Source: Phenylobacterium sp. (lineage in GTDB: Bacteria > Pseudomonadota > Alphaproteobacteria > Caulobacterales > Caulobacteraceae). From it: 14,626 bases of DNA. Within the stretch, counting starts at the first letter, position 1; each line of letters begins with the position of its first letter. Below the pieces are notes generated by a model. It had not been told where the DNA came from. It saw only the letters and a list, made by a program, of their open reading frames with translations, and did no database searches. The stretch covers positions 1 to 14,626 of the forward strand of contig JAQGIX010000288.1 in the NCBI GenBank assembly GCA_028290925.1, written 5' to 3'. This document shows, in pieces, positions 6,699 to 13,771 of the stretch. The translations under genes and the position numbers were made by a program.

Positions 6699-7955
6699 CT
6701 ATGCCTTGGCCAGCGTCAGCTGCACCACATTGGTCCGCTCGGAGCGGAAGCCCGCCTCGCAATAGCTCAGGTAGAAGCGCCACAGGCGGCGGAACCGCTC
6801 GTCGAAGCCGAGCTTGGTGATCTCGTCCCAGGACGCCTCGAAGCGCTCCGCCCACTCGGCGAGGGTGTCGGCGTAGTGCTGCGGGAAGCGGCTGATGCCG
6901 GACCAGGCGAGGCCCGCGCGGTCGGTCTCTTGCGTGAGGCGCGCCTCCGAGGGCAGCATGCCACCGGGGAAGACGTACTTCTGGATGAAATCCGGGCGCC
7001 GGCGGTAGTCGTCGAACAGCTCGTCGCGGATGGTGATGATCTGCAGGCCGGCCCGGCCGCCGGGCTTCAGGACCTCGGCGATCTTGCCGAAATAGGTCGG
7101 CCAATAGCGCTCGCCCACCGCCTCGAACATTTCGATGGAGGCCACGCGGTCGAAGCGGCCCGCCACGTCGCGGTAGTCGGTCAGGCGGATCTCGGCCCGC
7201 TCGGCCAGGCCCTGTTCGAACATCCGCCGCCGGGCGAACTCGTACTGCTCCTGCGAGATGGTGACCCCGGTCACCCGCGCGCCCACCTGCTTGGCCGCGA
7301 ACTCGGCGAAGCCGCCCCAGCCGCAGCCGATCTCCAGCACGTGGTGCTCGGGGCCCAGCGCCATGCCTTCGGCCAGCGTGCGGTACTTGTGGGTCTGGGC
7401 GTCGGCCAGGGCCTGGCCCGGCCGCTCATAGCGGGCCGAGGAGTAGGTCATGCTGGCGTCGAGCCAGCGCGAATAGAAGGCGTTGCCCAGGTCGTAGTGG
7501 GCGTGGATGTTGCGCCGCGACCCGGCCTTGGTGTTCGCCCGCAGGGTATGGCGGACGCGATTGACCATCCGGGCGGCGGGATTGCGCTTCAGCATCCGCT
7601 GCAGGCGGTCGACGTTGAGCGTCAGCACCTCCATCAGCGCCGAGAGGTTCGGGGTGTCCCACTCGCCGGCCATGTAGCCCTCGGCGAAGCCGATGTCGCC
7701 GGAGCCCAGAACGCGGCGCATGAAGCGGAAATCATGGATGATCAGCCGGGCGGCGGGGCCGGGCTTCTCGCCCACCAGCCGCAGCTCGCCGCCGGCGGGG
7801 GTGACGAAGGCCAGCGACCCCGTCAGCCAGTTGCGCGCCATCAACCGCAGCGCCCAGCGGAAGGCGCGCGGCGCACCAGTCAGCTCCGGGAGGCGCCGAA
7901 ACGCCTTCGGATCGATGGCCAGAGTCCTAAGCGACGTCTCATGAGCCAAGCTCAT
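6699..7955 (-). CDS. Cyclopropane-fatty-acyl-phospholipid synthase family methyltransferase
   Basis: This is a SAM-dependent methyltransferase of the CFA synthase family, which modifies double bonds of membrane-lipid acyl chains at the inner-membrane surface. The 418-residue protein has the family's N-terminal domain (to about 140), HYDLGNAFYSRWLD (153-166), the SAM motif VLEIGCGWGGFAEFA (206-220), MFEAVG (276-281), KYVFPGGMLPS (326-336) and RLWRFYLSYCEAGFR (390-404). Compared with E. coli Cfa, the bicarbonate ligand Cys139 (YSCA) aligns with Ser173 (YSSA) and His266 with Ile307, while Glu239 is kept as Glu278. It thus belongs to a widespread CFA-like clade that may make other products, such as methylated or furan fatty acids. 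The usual partners of that clade (FAD amine oxidase, DUF1365) are not in the window. GGGGAGAGG four bases before ATG 7955 supports the start. Confidence 0.9.
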   Translation of the reverse strand: MSLAHETSLRTLAIDPKAFRRLPELTGAPRAFRWALRLMARNWLTGSLAFVTPAGGELRLVGEKPGPAARLIIHDFRFMRRVLGSGDIGFAEGYMAGEWDTPNLSALMEVLTLNVDRLQRMLKRNPAARMVNRVRHTLRANTKAGSRRNIHAHYDLGNAFYSRWLDASMTYSSARYERPGQALADAQTHKYRTLAEGMALGPEHHVLEIGCGWGGFAEFAAKQVGARVTGVTISQEQYEFARRRMFEQGLAERAEIRLTDYRDVAGRFDRVASIEMFEAVGERYWPTYFGKIAEVLKPGGRAGLQIITIRDELFDDYRRRPDFIQKYVFPGGMLPSEARLTQETDRAGLAWSGISRFPQHYADTLAEWAERFEASWDEITKLGFDERFRRLWRFYLSYCEAGFRSERTNVVQLTLAKA

Positions 7956-8079
7956 CGCGCCTCTCCCCAGTCCCCGAGAAGCACCGTAACGGCCCTAGTG
8001 AGCCCCCAAGGCGCCATCTTCGCAATAGATTTAGGTGGCCGCGCGCCTTCGGCAAGCCGTGATCCGCGCTTGTGAAGCG

Positions 8080-8117
8080 TCGCCGCTCGGGCCACTTAGC
8101 GGCGATCTCGAATCGCC
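8080..8117 (+). promoter_or_regulatory. kdsA leader with two overlapping hairpins and a GANTC site
   Basis: Hairpin 1 pairs TCGCCGCT (8080-8087) with AGCGGCGA (8098-8105), eight perfect pairs with a ten-base loop. Hairpin 2 pairs GGCGAT (8101-8106) with ATCGCC (8112-8117), six pairs with a five-base loop. They share 8101-8105, so only one can form. The ribosome site GGAG (8123-8126) follows directly. A GAATC (8110-8114), a CcrM-type GANTC site, is at the edge of the second loop. No T-run and no convincing promoter were found by eye. Confidence 0.3.
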
Positions 8118-8132
8118 CAGCCCGGAGCCCCC

Positions 8133-8999
8133 ATGGCCGTCTTGACCCTGGACCGCTGGAACCTCGCCATCGGCGACGGCCAGCCGCTGCTGGTGATCGC
8201 CGGCCTCAACGTGCTGGAGAGCGAGGCCCTGGCGCTGGAAACCGCGCGGGAGCTGAAGGCGGTCTGCGAGGGGCTGGGCCTGCCGTTCGTCTTCAAGGCG
8301 AGCTTCGACAAGGCCAACCGCTCCTCGATCCGGAGCTATCGGGGCCCGGGGCTGGAGGAGGGCTTGCGCGTCCTGGCCGCGGTGAAGCGCGAGCTGGATG
8401 TGCCGATCTGCACCGACATCCATGCGGAGGCGCAGGCCGACGCCATCGCCGCGGTGGCCGACCTCGTGCAGATCCCGGCCTTCCTGTGCCGCCAGACCGA
8501 CCTGGTGGTGGCCACGGCCCGGGCCACGCGCGCCGCCGGGGGGCTGCTGCACGTCAAGAAGGGCCAATTCCTGGCGCCCTGGGACTGCCGCAACATCCTC
8601 GACAAGATCCGCGAGGCGACTGACGGGGCGAACTTCACCATCCTGTGCGAACGCGGCGCGTCGTTCGGCTACAACAACCTGGTGGTCGACATGCTGGCGA
8701 TCCACGAGATGCAGGGCCTGGGGGCGCCGGTCACCATCGACGCCACCCACGCCGTCCAGTTGCCCGGCGCGGACCCGAAGACCAACAGCGCCTCGACCGG
8801 CGGGCGCCGCTACGGCGTCCCGATCCTCGCCAAGGCGGCGGTGGCGGCGGGCGCCGACGGCGTCTTCCTGGAATTCCATCCGGACCCGGAGAAGGCGCTC
8901 TGCGACGGGCCGAGCTGCCTGCCGCTGGCCGGCGCGCGCGAGCTACTCACCGCCTTGAAGGCCGTCCACGCGGCCGTCGCGCCCGCGCCGGCGTCTTGA
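8133..8999 (+). CDS. kdsA: 3-deoxy-8-phosphooctulonate synthase (KDO-8-P synthase)
   Basis: This cytosolic enzyme condenses phosphoenolpyruvate with arabinose-5-phosphate to KDO-8-phosphate, committing carbon to the Kdo of LPS inner core. The 288-residue length is standard. Recognised blocks are FKASFDKANRSS, SYRGPGLEEGL, PAFLCRQTDLV, VKKGQFLAPWD, FGYNNLVVDM, DATHAVQLPG, GGRRYGVPILAKAA and EFHPDPEKALCDGPS. The metal-versus-non-metal marker is readable: AGLNVLES has Asn26, as in E. coli KdsA, where metal-dependent enzymes carry Cys, so this should be the non-metal class. GGAG five bases before ATG 8133 supports the start. It is the first gene of a plus-strand run with hldE 34 bases downstream. 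The 177-base spacer to the divergent CFA-like gene must hold promoters for both directions. Confidence 0.97.
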   Translation: MAVLTLDRWNLAIGDGQPLLVIAGLNVLESEALALETARELKAVCEGLGLPFVFKASFDKANRSSIRSYRGPGLEEGLRVLAAVKRELDVPICTDIHAEAQADAIAAVADLVQIPAFLCRQTDLVVATARATRAAGGLLHVKKGQFLAPWDCRNILDKIREATDGANFTILCERGASFGYNNLVVDMLAIHEMQGLGAPVTIDATHAVQLPGADPKTNSASTGGRRYGVPILAKAAVAAGADGVFLEFHPDPEKALCDGPSCLPLAGARELLTALKAVHAAVAPAPAS

Positions 9000-9033
9000 C
9001 CCCGCCCACGGCGCGCCGCACACCCTGAAGCCC

Positions 9034-10506
9034 ATGGACCTCTCCGCTCTCCAGCACCTGCTCAGCCAGTCGGCCGGCCGGCGGGTCGTCTGCGTCGGCG
9101 ACCTGATGGTCGACCGCTTCGTCTACGGCGAGGTGACACGGGTGTCGCCGGAGGCGCCGATTCCGGTCCTGGCCCGCACCCGCGAGCTGGTCATGCTGGG
9201 CGCCGCCGGCAACGTCGCCCGCAATGTGGCGGCGCTGGGCGGCGACGTGGCGCTGGTCGGCGTGATCGGCGGCGACGCCGAGGGCCACGAGGCGATCCGG
9301 CTCGTGGGCGAGGAGCCCGGCGTCGAGGGCTATCTGATCAATGACGCCGACCGGCCGACCACGCTGAAGACCCGCTTCGTCTCCGGCAACCAGCAGCTCC
9401 TGCGCGTCGACCTGGAAGCCAGCCGCGCGGTGACCGCCGGGGTCGAGCAGCGCCTGGTGCGCACCATCCGCGATGCGGTCGATGGCGCCGGCGTCATCCT
9501 GATCTCCGACTACGGCAAGGGCGTGGTCACCGACGCGGTGATCGCCGCCTGCCTGGAGGCCGCCAAGGCAGGCGGCGGCCAGGTGGTGGTCGACTCCAAG
9601 GCCCGCTCCTTCGCCCGTTACGGCGCCGTCGACCTGATCAAGCCCAACGCCCTGGAGCTGGCCCACGCCACCGACCAGCCCACCGAGACCGACGCCCAGA
9701 TCGAGGCGGCGCTGGCCCGCGCGCTCGGCCTCTGGGACGCCAAGGCGATCCTGGTGACCCGGGCGGGCAAGGGCATGTCGCTGGCGGTGCGTGGCGAGCC
9801 GGTGCTCCATTTCCCGACCACGCCGCGCGAGGTGTTCGACGTCTCCGGCGCGGGCGACACGACGCTCGCCGCCCTGGGCCTCGGCCTGGCGTCCGGCGCT
9901 TCCATGGAGCAGGCCATCGCCTTCGCTCAGCTGGCGGCCGGCGTGGCGGTCGGCAAGGCCGGCACCTCGACCGTCTCGCCCGACGAACTGGTGGAGGCGG
10001 CGATCTCCGCCCACCTGGCCCCGGCCGAGGCCAAGGTCGCCACCGAGCAGCGGATGGTCGACGAGGTGGCCCGCTGGCGGGCGCGCGGCCTGCGGGTCGG
10101 CTTCACCAACGGCTGCTTCGATATCCTGCACAAGGGCCACGTGGCCTACCTCGCCCAGGCCAAGGCCTGGTGCGACCGGCTGATCGTCGGCCTGAATTCC
10201 GACGACAGCGTCCGCGAGCTGAAGGGCGAGGGCCGGCCGGTCAACGACCTGGAGAGCCGCGCCCTGGTGCTGGCGGGCCTGGGCTCGGTGGATCTCGTCG
10301 TGCCGTTCGACGAGCCGACACCGCTCAGCCTGATCGAGGCGGTGCGGCCGGAGGTGCTGATCAAGGGCGCCGACTACGCCGAGGACGAGGTGGTGGGCGC
10401 GGACCTGGTCAAGGGCTGGGGCGGCGAGGTGCGGCTGGCGGCCATCGTCGAGGGCTATTCCACCACCGCGGCGATCGCCCGGATGAGTCGGAAAGCCAAG
10501 GCATGA
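9034..10506 (+). CDS. hldE: Bifunctional heptose-7-phosphate kinase / heptose-1-phosphate adenylyltransferase
   Basis: HldE carries two steps of ADP-heptose synthesis: it phosphorylates D-glycero-D-manno-heptose 7-phosphate to the 1,7-bisphosphate and later adenylylates heptose 1-phosphate. Both domains are intact in 490 residues. The N-terminal ribokinase/PfkB-type domain (about 1-330) has the sugar-binding GAAGNVARNVAALGG and the catalytic DVSGAGDT, with Asp275 as base. The C-terminal nucleotidyltransferase domain (about 350-490) begins at RVGFTNGCFDILHKGH, with the HxGH signature His366-Lys-Gly-His369. Some bacteria split these domains into HldA and HldC; here they are fused as in E. coli. 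No strong Shine-Dalgarno precedes ATG 9034, suggesting translation continuing from kdsA. The stop overlaps the hldD start as ATGA. Confidence 0.97.
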   Translation: MDLSALQHLLSQSAGRRVVCVGDLMVDRFVYGEVTRVSPEAPIPVLARTRELVMLGAAGNVARNVAALGGDVALVGVIGGDAEGHEAIRLVGEEPGVEGYLINDADRPTTLKTRFVSGNQQLLRVDLEASRAVTAGVEQRLVRTIRDAVDGAGVILISDYGKGVVTDAVIAACLEAAKAGGGQVVVDSKARSFARYGAVDLIKPNALELAHATDQPTETDAQIEAALARALGLWDAKAILVTRAGKGMSLAVRGEPVLHFPTTPREVFDVSGAGDTTLAALGLGLASGASMEQAIAFAQLAAGVAVGKAGTSTVSPDELVEAAISAHLAPAEAKVATEQRMVDEVARWRARGLRVGFTNGCFDILHKGHVAYLAQAKAWCDRLIVGLNSDDSVRELKGEGRPVNDLESRALVLAGLGSVDLVVPFDEPTPLSLIEAVRPEVLIKGADYAEDEVVGADLVKGWGGEVRLAAIVEGYSTTAAIARMSRKAKA

Positions 10507-11504
10507 CCCGACGCATCGCCTTCGTCACCGGCGCCGCCGGCTTCATCGGCTCCAACATCGCCGCCAAGCTGGCCGAGGACCGCACCCTCGACGTGGTGGT
10601 CTGCGACCGCCTCCACGAGGCGGAGCGCGGCAAGAGGCGCACCATCGCCAAGCACCCGATCGGCGACATCGTGGCGCCGGAAGACATGTTCGACTGGCTG
10701 GAGAAGCTCTGGCGCGACGTGGAGATCGTCATCCACATGGCCGCGGTCTCCTCCACCACCGAGCCCGACGCCGACAAGATCATCCACTCCAACTTCACCC
10801 TGAGCCGGGACCTGTTCCGCTGGTGCGCCGACCGACAGCGGCGGTTCGTCTACGCCTCCTCGGCGGCGACCTATGGCGCGGGCGAGCACGGCTTCGACGA
10901 CGACAACGACTACGAGGCCCTGGCCCGCTTGCGGCCGCTGAACACCTACGGCTGGTCGAAGGCGCTGTTCGACCTGTTCGCGGTGCGCCAGGCGCTGCGC
11001 GACTACGCGCCGCCGCAGTGGGTGGGGCTGAAGTTCTTCAACGTCTACGGGCCCAACGAGGAGCACAAGAGCTCCATGAAGTCGGTGGCCGCCCAGATCT
11101 GGCCGCACGTGCAGGGCGGCCAGGGCGTGCAGCTGTTCAAGAGCTACCGCAAGGACGTGCCGGACGGCGGCCAGAAGCGCGACTTCGTCTATGTGCGCGA
11201 CGCCGCCGAGGTTTCCGAATGGCTGCTGCAGAACCCGCAGGTCAACGGCGTCTACAACCTGGGCTCGGGGACCGCGCGGACCTTCGAAGACATGGCGCGG
11301 GCCGTGTTCCAGGCGGCCGGCAAGGAACCCAAGATCGACTACACGCCCATGCCGCCGGCGATCCGCGACAAGTACCAGTACTTCACCGAGGCCCGGATGG
11401 GCCGGCTGAAAGGGGCCGGCTACGCCAAGCCCATGACGCCGCTGGAGGAGGGGATCGGCGACTACGTCACCCGCTACCTCTCGCAGGCCGACCCCTATCG
11501 GTAG
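10503..11504 (+). CDS. hldD: ADP-glyceromanno-heptose 6-epimerase
   Basis: HldD converts ADP-D-glycero-D-manno-heptose to the L-glycero form, the donor used by heptosyltransferases for LPS inner core. The 333-residue protein is an extended SDR. The cofactor motif GAAGFIGSN starts at residue 10, HMAAVSSTTEPD follows, and the catalytic YGWSK has Tyr149 and Lys153, preceded by the VYASSAATYG region. FFNVYGPNEEHK, the SVAAQIW segment and DFVYVRDAAEV are also typical of this family. The frame is open upstream of 10503, but ATG 10503 is chosen because it begins right before the Rossmann strand and overlaps the hldE stop by four bases, implying translational coupling. The next gene starts only four bases after its stop. 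Cytosolic. Confidence 0.96.
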   Translation: MTRRIAFVTGAAGFIGSNIAAKLAEDRTLDVVVCDRLHEAERGKRRTIAKHPIGDIVAPEDMFDWLEKLWRDVEIVIHMAAVSSTTEPDADKIIHSNFTLSRDLFRWCADRQRRFVYASSAATYGAGEHGFDDDNDYEALARLRPLNTYGWSKALFDLFAVRQALRDYAPPQWVGLKFFNVYGPNEEHKSSMKSVAAQIWPHVQGGQGVQLFKSYRKDVPDGGQKRDFVYVRDAAEVSEWLLQNPQVNGVYNLGSGTARTFEDMARAVFQAAGKEPKIDYTPMPPAIRDKYQYFTEARMGRLKGAGYAKPMTPLEEGIGDYVTRYLSQADPYR

Positions 11505-11508
11505 GGCG

Positions 11509-12615
11509 ATGGCCGGGCCGCCTCCGCGCCGCAGGCGATGGCTGGCGTTCAGCCTGTTCGGCCTGGGGCTGTTCGTGGTGGCCGGCATGGCGGTCTCCTG
11601 GGACGACCTGCAGCGCAATGCGCTCGATCCCAAGCTGCCGTTCCAGACCTACAACCCGCCCAAGCCACCGGACTATGCCCAGCGCGGCGCCTGGTACCTG
11701 ATGCCGACCGATCCCGCCGCGCTCGGTCCGGGCAGTCCGGCGGCCGACGTCTTCTTCCTGTCGCCCACCACCTATGACGGCGGCGAGCAGTGGAACGCGC
11801 CGATCGACGACCGCCGGGGCGGCAAGCTGTTCCGCCGCGCCATGGCGCCCAACTACGCCGGCCCCTTCGTGCGGGTGGGGCGGATCTTCGCGCCGCGCTA
11901 CCGGCAGGCCAGCCTCTACACCCAGCTCACCCTGCGCGACGACGCCCGTGAGGCCCGCAAGTTCGCCTACGGCGATGCGGCCGCGGCGTTCCGGTTCTAT
12001 CTGGAGCACGACAACCACGGCCGGCCATTCGTCCTGGTGGGGGTGGAGCAGGGCGGTCTGCTGGCCCAGCGGCTGCTCACCGAGGAAGTGGCGGCCAGGC
12101 CCGATGTCCGCCGCCGGATCGCGGCCGCCTACATCATCGAGGCTGTGGCGCCGGCCGATGCGACACCCATCCCACCCTGCGCCCGCAAGGCCGAGACGGG
12201 CTGCGTCGCCGCCTGGGCCAGCGCCTTCGAGGGCGACACCGAGCGCGGCCAGGCCCTGCTCGACCGCTCGCTGGTTTGGGACGCCCAGGGCGAGCTCCAG
12301 ACCCTGAAGGGCCGCCCGGCGCTATGCTTCAACCCGCTGCTCGGCGCGACCGGCCAGGCCGCCGCGCCGGCGCGGCTGAACCTCGGCGCGGCCGACGCCA
12401 CGGGGCTGGAGTGGGACGCGCGCCCAGCCTTCCTCGCCCGTCAGGTGGGCGCCCAGTGCCGGGGCGGCGTGCTCTATGTGACCCCGCCCAAGTCCGGCGC
12501 GTTCAAGCCCACCGGGTCCTGGGCCGATCGGCGCAAGGTTCCCGGCTACAACCTGTTCTACGCCGACATCGAGGCCGACGCGCTGGCCCGCGTCGCGGCC
12601 TTGACCCACCCCTGA
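11509..12615 (+). CDS. Membrane-anchored DUF3089 protein, probably catalytically inactive
   Basis: This 368-residue protein resembles the DUF3089 family, alpha/beta-hydrolase-like proteins of unknown substrate. An RRRR stretch (7-10) and one hydrophobic helix (about 11-30) suggest an inner-membrane anchor with the rest in the periplasm. Family landmarks are VFFLSPTTYDGGEQWN (81-96), PFVLVGVEQGGLLAQRLL (173-190), CFNPLLG (273-279) and YNLFYADI (347-354). From memory of the family, these positions normally read HPTTY, GHSQG and a His shortly before DYNLF. Here the first His is Ser85, the nucleophile Ser is Glu180 and the last His appears to be Lys343. If the alignment holds, the fold is kept without the triad. 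It starts four bases after hldD behind GTAGGG and should be co-transcribed with the heptose genes. Its role is unknown; binding or scaffolding is a guess. Confidence 0.83.
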   Translation: MAGPPPRRRRWLAFSLFGLGLFVVAGMAVSWDDLQRNALDPKLPFQTYNPPKPPDYAQRGAWYLMPTDPAALGPGSPAADVFFLSPTTYDGGEQWNAPIDDRRGGKLFRRAMAPNYAGPFVRVGRIFAPRYRQASLYTQLTLRDDAREARKFAYGDAAAAFRFYLEHDNHGRPFVLVGVEQGGLLAQRLLTEEVAARPDVRRRIAAAYIIEAVAPADATPIPPCARKAETGCVAAWASAFEGDTERGQALLDRSLVWDAQGELQTLKGRPALCFNPLLGATGQAAAPARLNLGAADATGLEWDARPAFLARQVGAQCRGGVLYVTPPKSGAFKPTGSWADRRKVPGYNLFYADIEADALARVAALTHP

Positions 12616-12661
12616 GGCCGTGCGCTCGCTGACCTCCATAAGACCAACGGGGAGACGCGCC

Positions 12662-13660
12662 ATGCCTGAAGCCAACCGCCAGATCGTCCTGGCCCAGATC
12701 CCGCAGGACAAGCTCGGCCCCGAGCACTTCAAGCTCATCGAGGGCGAGCGGCCGAGGCCCGGCGAGGGCGAGGTGCTGGTGCGCACCCGCTACATTTCCC
12801 TCGACGCCGCCAACCGCGCCTGGATGCAGGGCGCGACCTACCGCTCGGCCCTGACCTCCGGCCAGGTGATGGCCGGCGGCGCGCTGTCGGAGGTGGTGGA
12901 ATCCCGCGACCCGGCCTTGAAGCCCGGCGACCTGGTCTGGGGCGACACCGGCTGGCAGGAGTATGCCGCCGCCCCGGCCAAACGGCTCGCCAAGCTGCCG
13001 AATATGGAGCCGGTCACCCACCTGCTCAGCGTCTACGGCGTGGCCGGGCTCACCGCCTATTTCGGCCTGCTGGACTGCGGCCGGCCGAAAGCCGGCGAGA
13101 CCGTCGTGGTCTCGGCCGCCGCGGGCTCGGTGGGCTCGCTGGTCGGCCAGATCGCCAGGATCAAGGGCTGCCGGGTGGTCGGCGTCGCCGGCGGCGAGGC
13201 CAAGGGCCGCTGGCTGGTCGACGAGATTGGGTTCGACGCGGCGGTCGACTACAAGGCCGGAAACCTGCGCGGCCAGCTGAAGGAAGCCTGCCCGAACGGC
13301 GTCGACGTCTATTTCGACAACACCGGCGGCGACATCCTGGAAGCCATGCTGTTCGCCATGAACGTCCACGGCCGAATCGCCTGCTGCGGCGCGGTCTCGC
13401 AGTACGACGGCGCGGCGCCCGCCCACGGCCCACGCGGCGTCCCCGGCCTGATCGTCACCAAGCGGCTGACCCTGCGCGGCTTCGTGGTCATGGACTTCGA
13501 CGAGCAGCGGGAAAAGGCGCTGAAGGACCTGCAGACCTGGGTGGCCGAGGGCAAGCTGAAGGTCCAGGAGGACATCCTGGAAGGCCTGGAGAACACACCC
13601 GCCGCGCTGATCGGCCTGCTGCACGGCGAGAACCGCGGCAAGCGGATGGTGAAGGTCTAG
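12662..13660 (+). CDS. NADP-dependent oxidoreductase, medium-chain (LTB4 dehydrogenase/CurA-like)
   Basis: This belongs to the medium-chain reductase group of leukotriene B4 12-hydroxydehydrogenase, prostaglandin reductase and bacterial CurA/YncB-like enzymes, which reduce activated C=C bonds of enones and enals with NADPH; the real substrate is unknown. The 332-residue protein is zinc-free, with the expected N-terminal part (SLDAANRAWM, 46-55), cofactor motif SAAAGSVGSLVGQIA (151-165) and VAGGEAKGRWLVDEIGFD, in which Lys181 is the family's NADP-phosphate contact. YFDNTGGDILEAML and GRIACCGAVSQYD are also typical. ATG 12662 is chosen over the in-frame GTG 12620 because GGGGAG lies seven bases upstream and the family starts here. 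It follows the DUF3089 gene by 46 bases and may be co-transcribed, though nothing ties it to LPS synthesis. Confidence 0.92.
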   Translation: MPEANRQIVLAQIPQDKLGPEHFKLIEGERPRPGEGEVLVRTRYISLDAANRAWMQGATYRSALTSGQVMAGGALSEVVESRDPALKPGDLVWGDTGWQEYAAAPAKRLAKLPNMEPVTHLLSVYGVAGLTAYFGLLDCGRPKAGETVVVSAAAGSVGSLVGQIARIKGCRVVGVAGGEAKGRWLVDEIGFDAAVDYKAGNLRGQLKEACPNGVDVYFDNTGGDILEAMLFAMNVHGRIACCGAVSQYDGAAPAHGPRGVPGLIVTKRLTLRGFVVMDFDEQREKALKDLQTWVAEGKLKVQEDILEGLENTPAALIGLLHGENRGKRMVKV

Positions 13661-13668
13661 GCCCGGAT

Positions 13669-13770
13669 GCTCCCCTTAGGGGGAGCTGTCGCGAAGCGAC
13701 TGAGGGGGTTGCAGGGCAGGGCGGTTGAGGTCGGTGGGCTGCAACCCCTCCGGCCCTTTGGGCCACCTCT
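13669..13770. repeat. REP-like pair of inverted hairpin units between convergent genes
   Basis: This spacer between the reductase and recG is built almost wholly of inverted repeats. The left unit has stem GCTCCCC/GGGGAGC (13669-13675 and 13680-13686), then GTCGC-GAA-GCGAC (13688-13700), then GAGGGGGTTGCA to 13713. The right unit reads the same plan on the other strand: TGCAACCCCTCC from 13740, then GGCCC-TTT-GGGCC (13752-13764), then CACCTCT to 13770. GGGGTTGCA (13705-13713) and TGCAACCCC (13740-13748) pair perfectly. Two related units facing each other resemble REP/BIME elements. It may also serve as a two-way terminator or mRNA 3' stabiliser. I believe similar GGGGGAGCTGTCG-type repeats are dispersed in related genomes, but only this copy is visible here. 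Confidence 0.75.
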
Positions 13771-13771
13771 T

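Noticed and set aside
6384..8075. Plus-strand open frame of 563 codons opposite the CFA-like gene
   Set aside because: It is antisense to a gene with all CFA-family motifs, and the translation shows only shadow-type composition.
8947..10140. Minus-strand open frame of 397 codons opposite hldE
   Set aside because: It is antisense to an intact HldE kinase domain and has no recognisable motif or ribosome site.
10170..10502. Upstream extension of the hldD frame
   Set aside because: It overlaps the hldE C-terminal domain in another frame; the Arg/Gly-rich translation is not HldD-like and ATG 10503 fits the family.
12601..12606. TTGACC as -35 of a separate promoter for the reductase gene
   Set aside because: No -10-like sequence was found at proper spacing; CATAAG is about 30 bases downstream.
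12503..13624. Minus-strand open frame of 373 codons opposite the reductase gene
   Set aside because: It is antisense to a well-conserved medium-chain reductase and is His/Gln/Ala-rich low-complexity.
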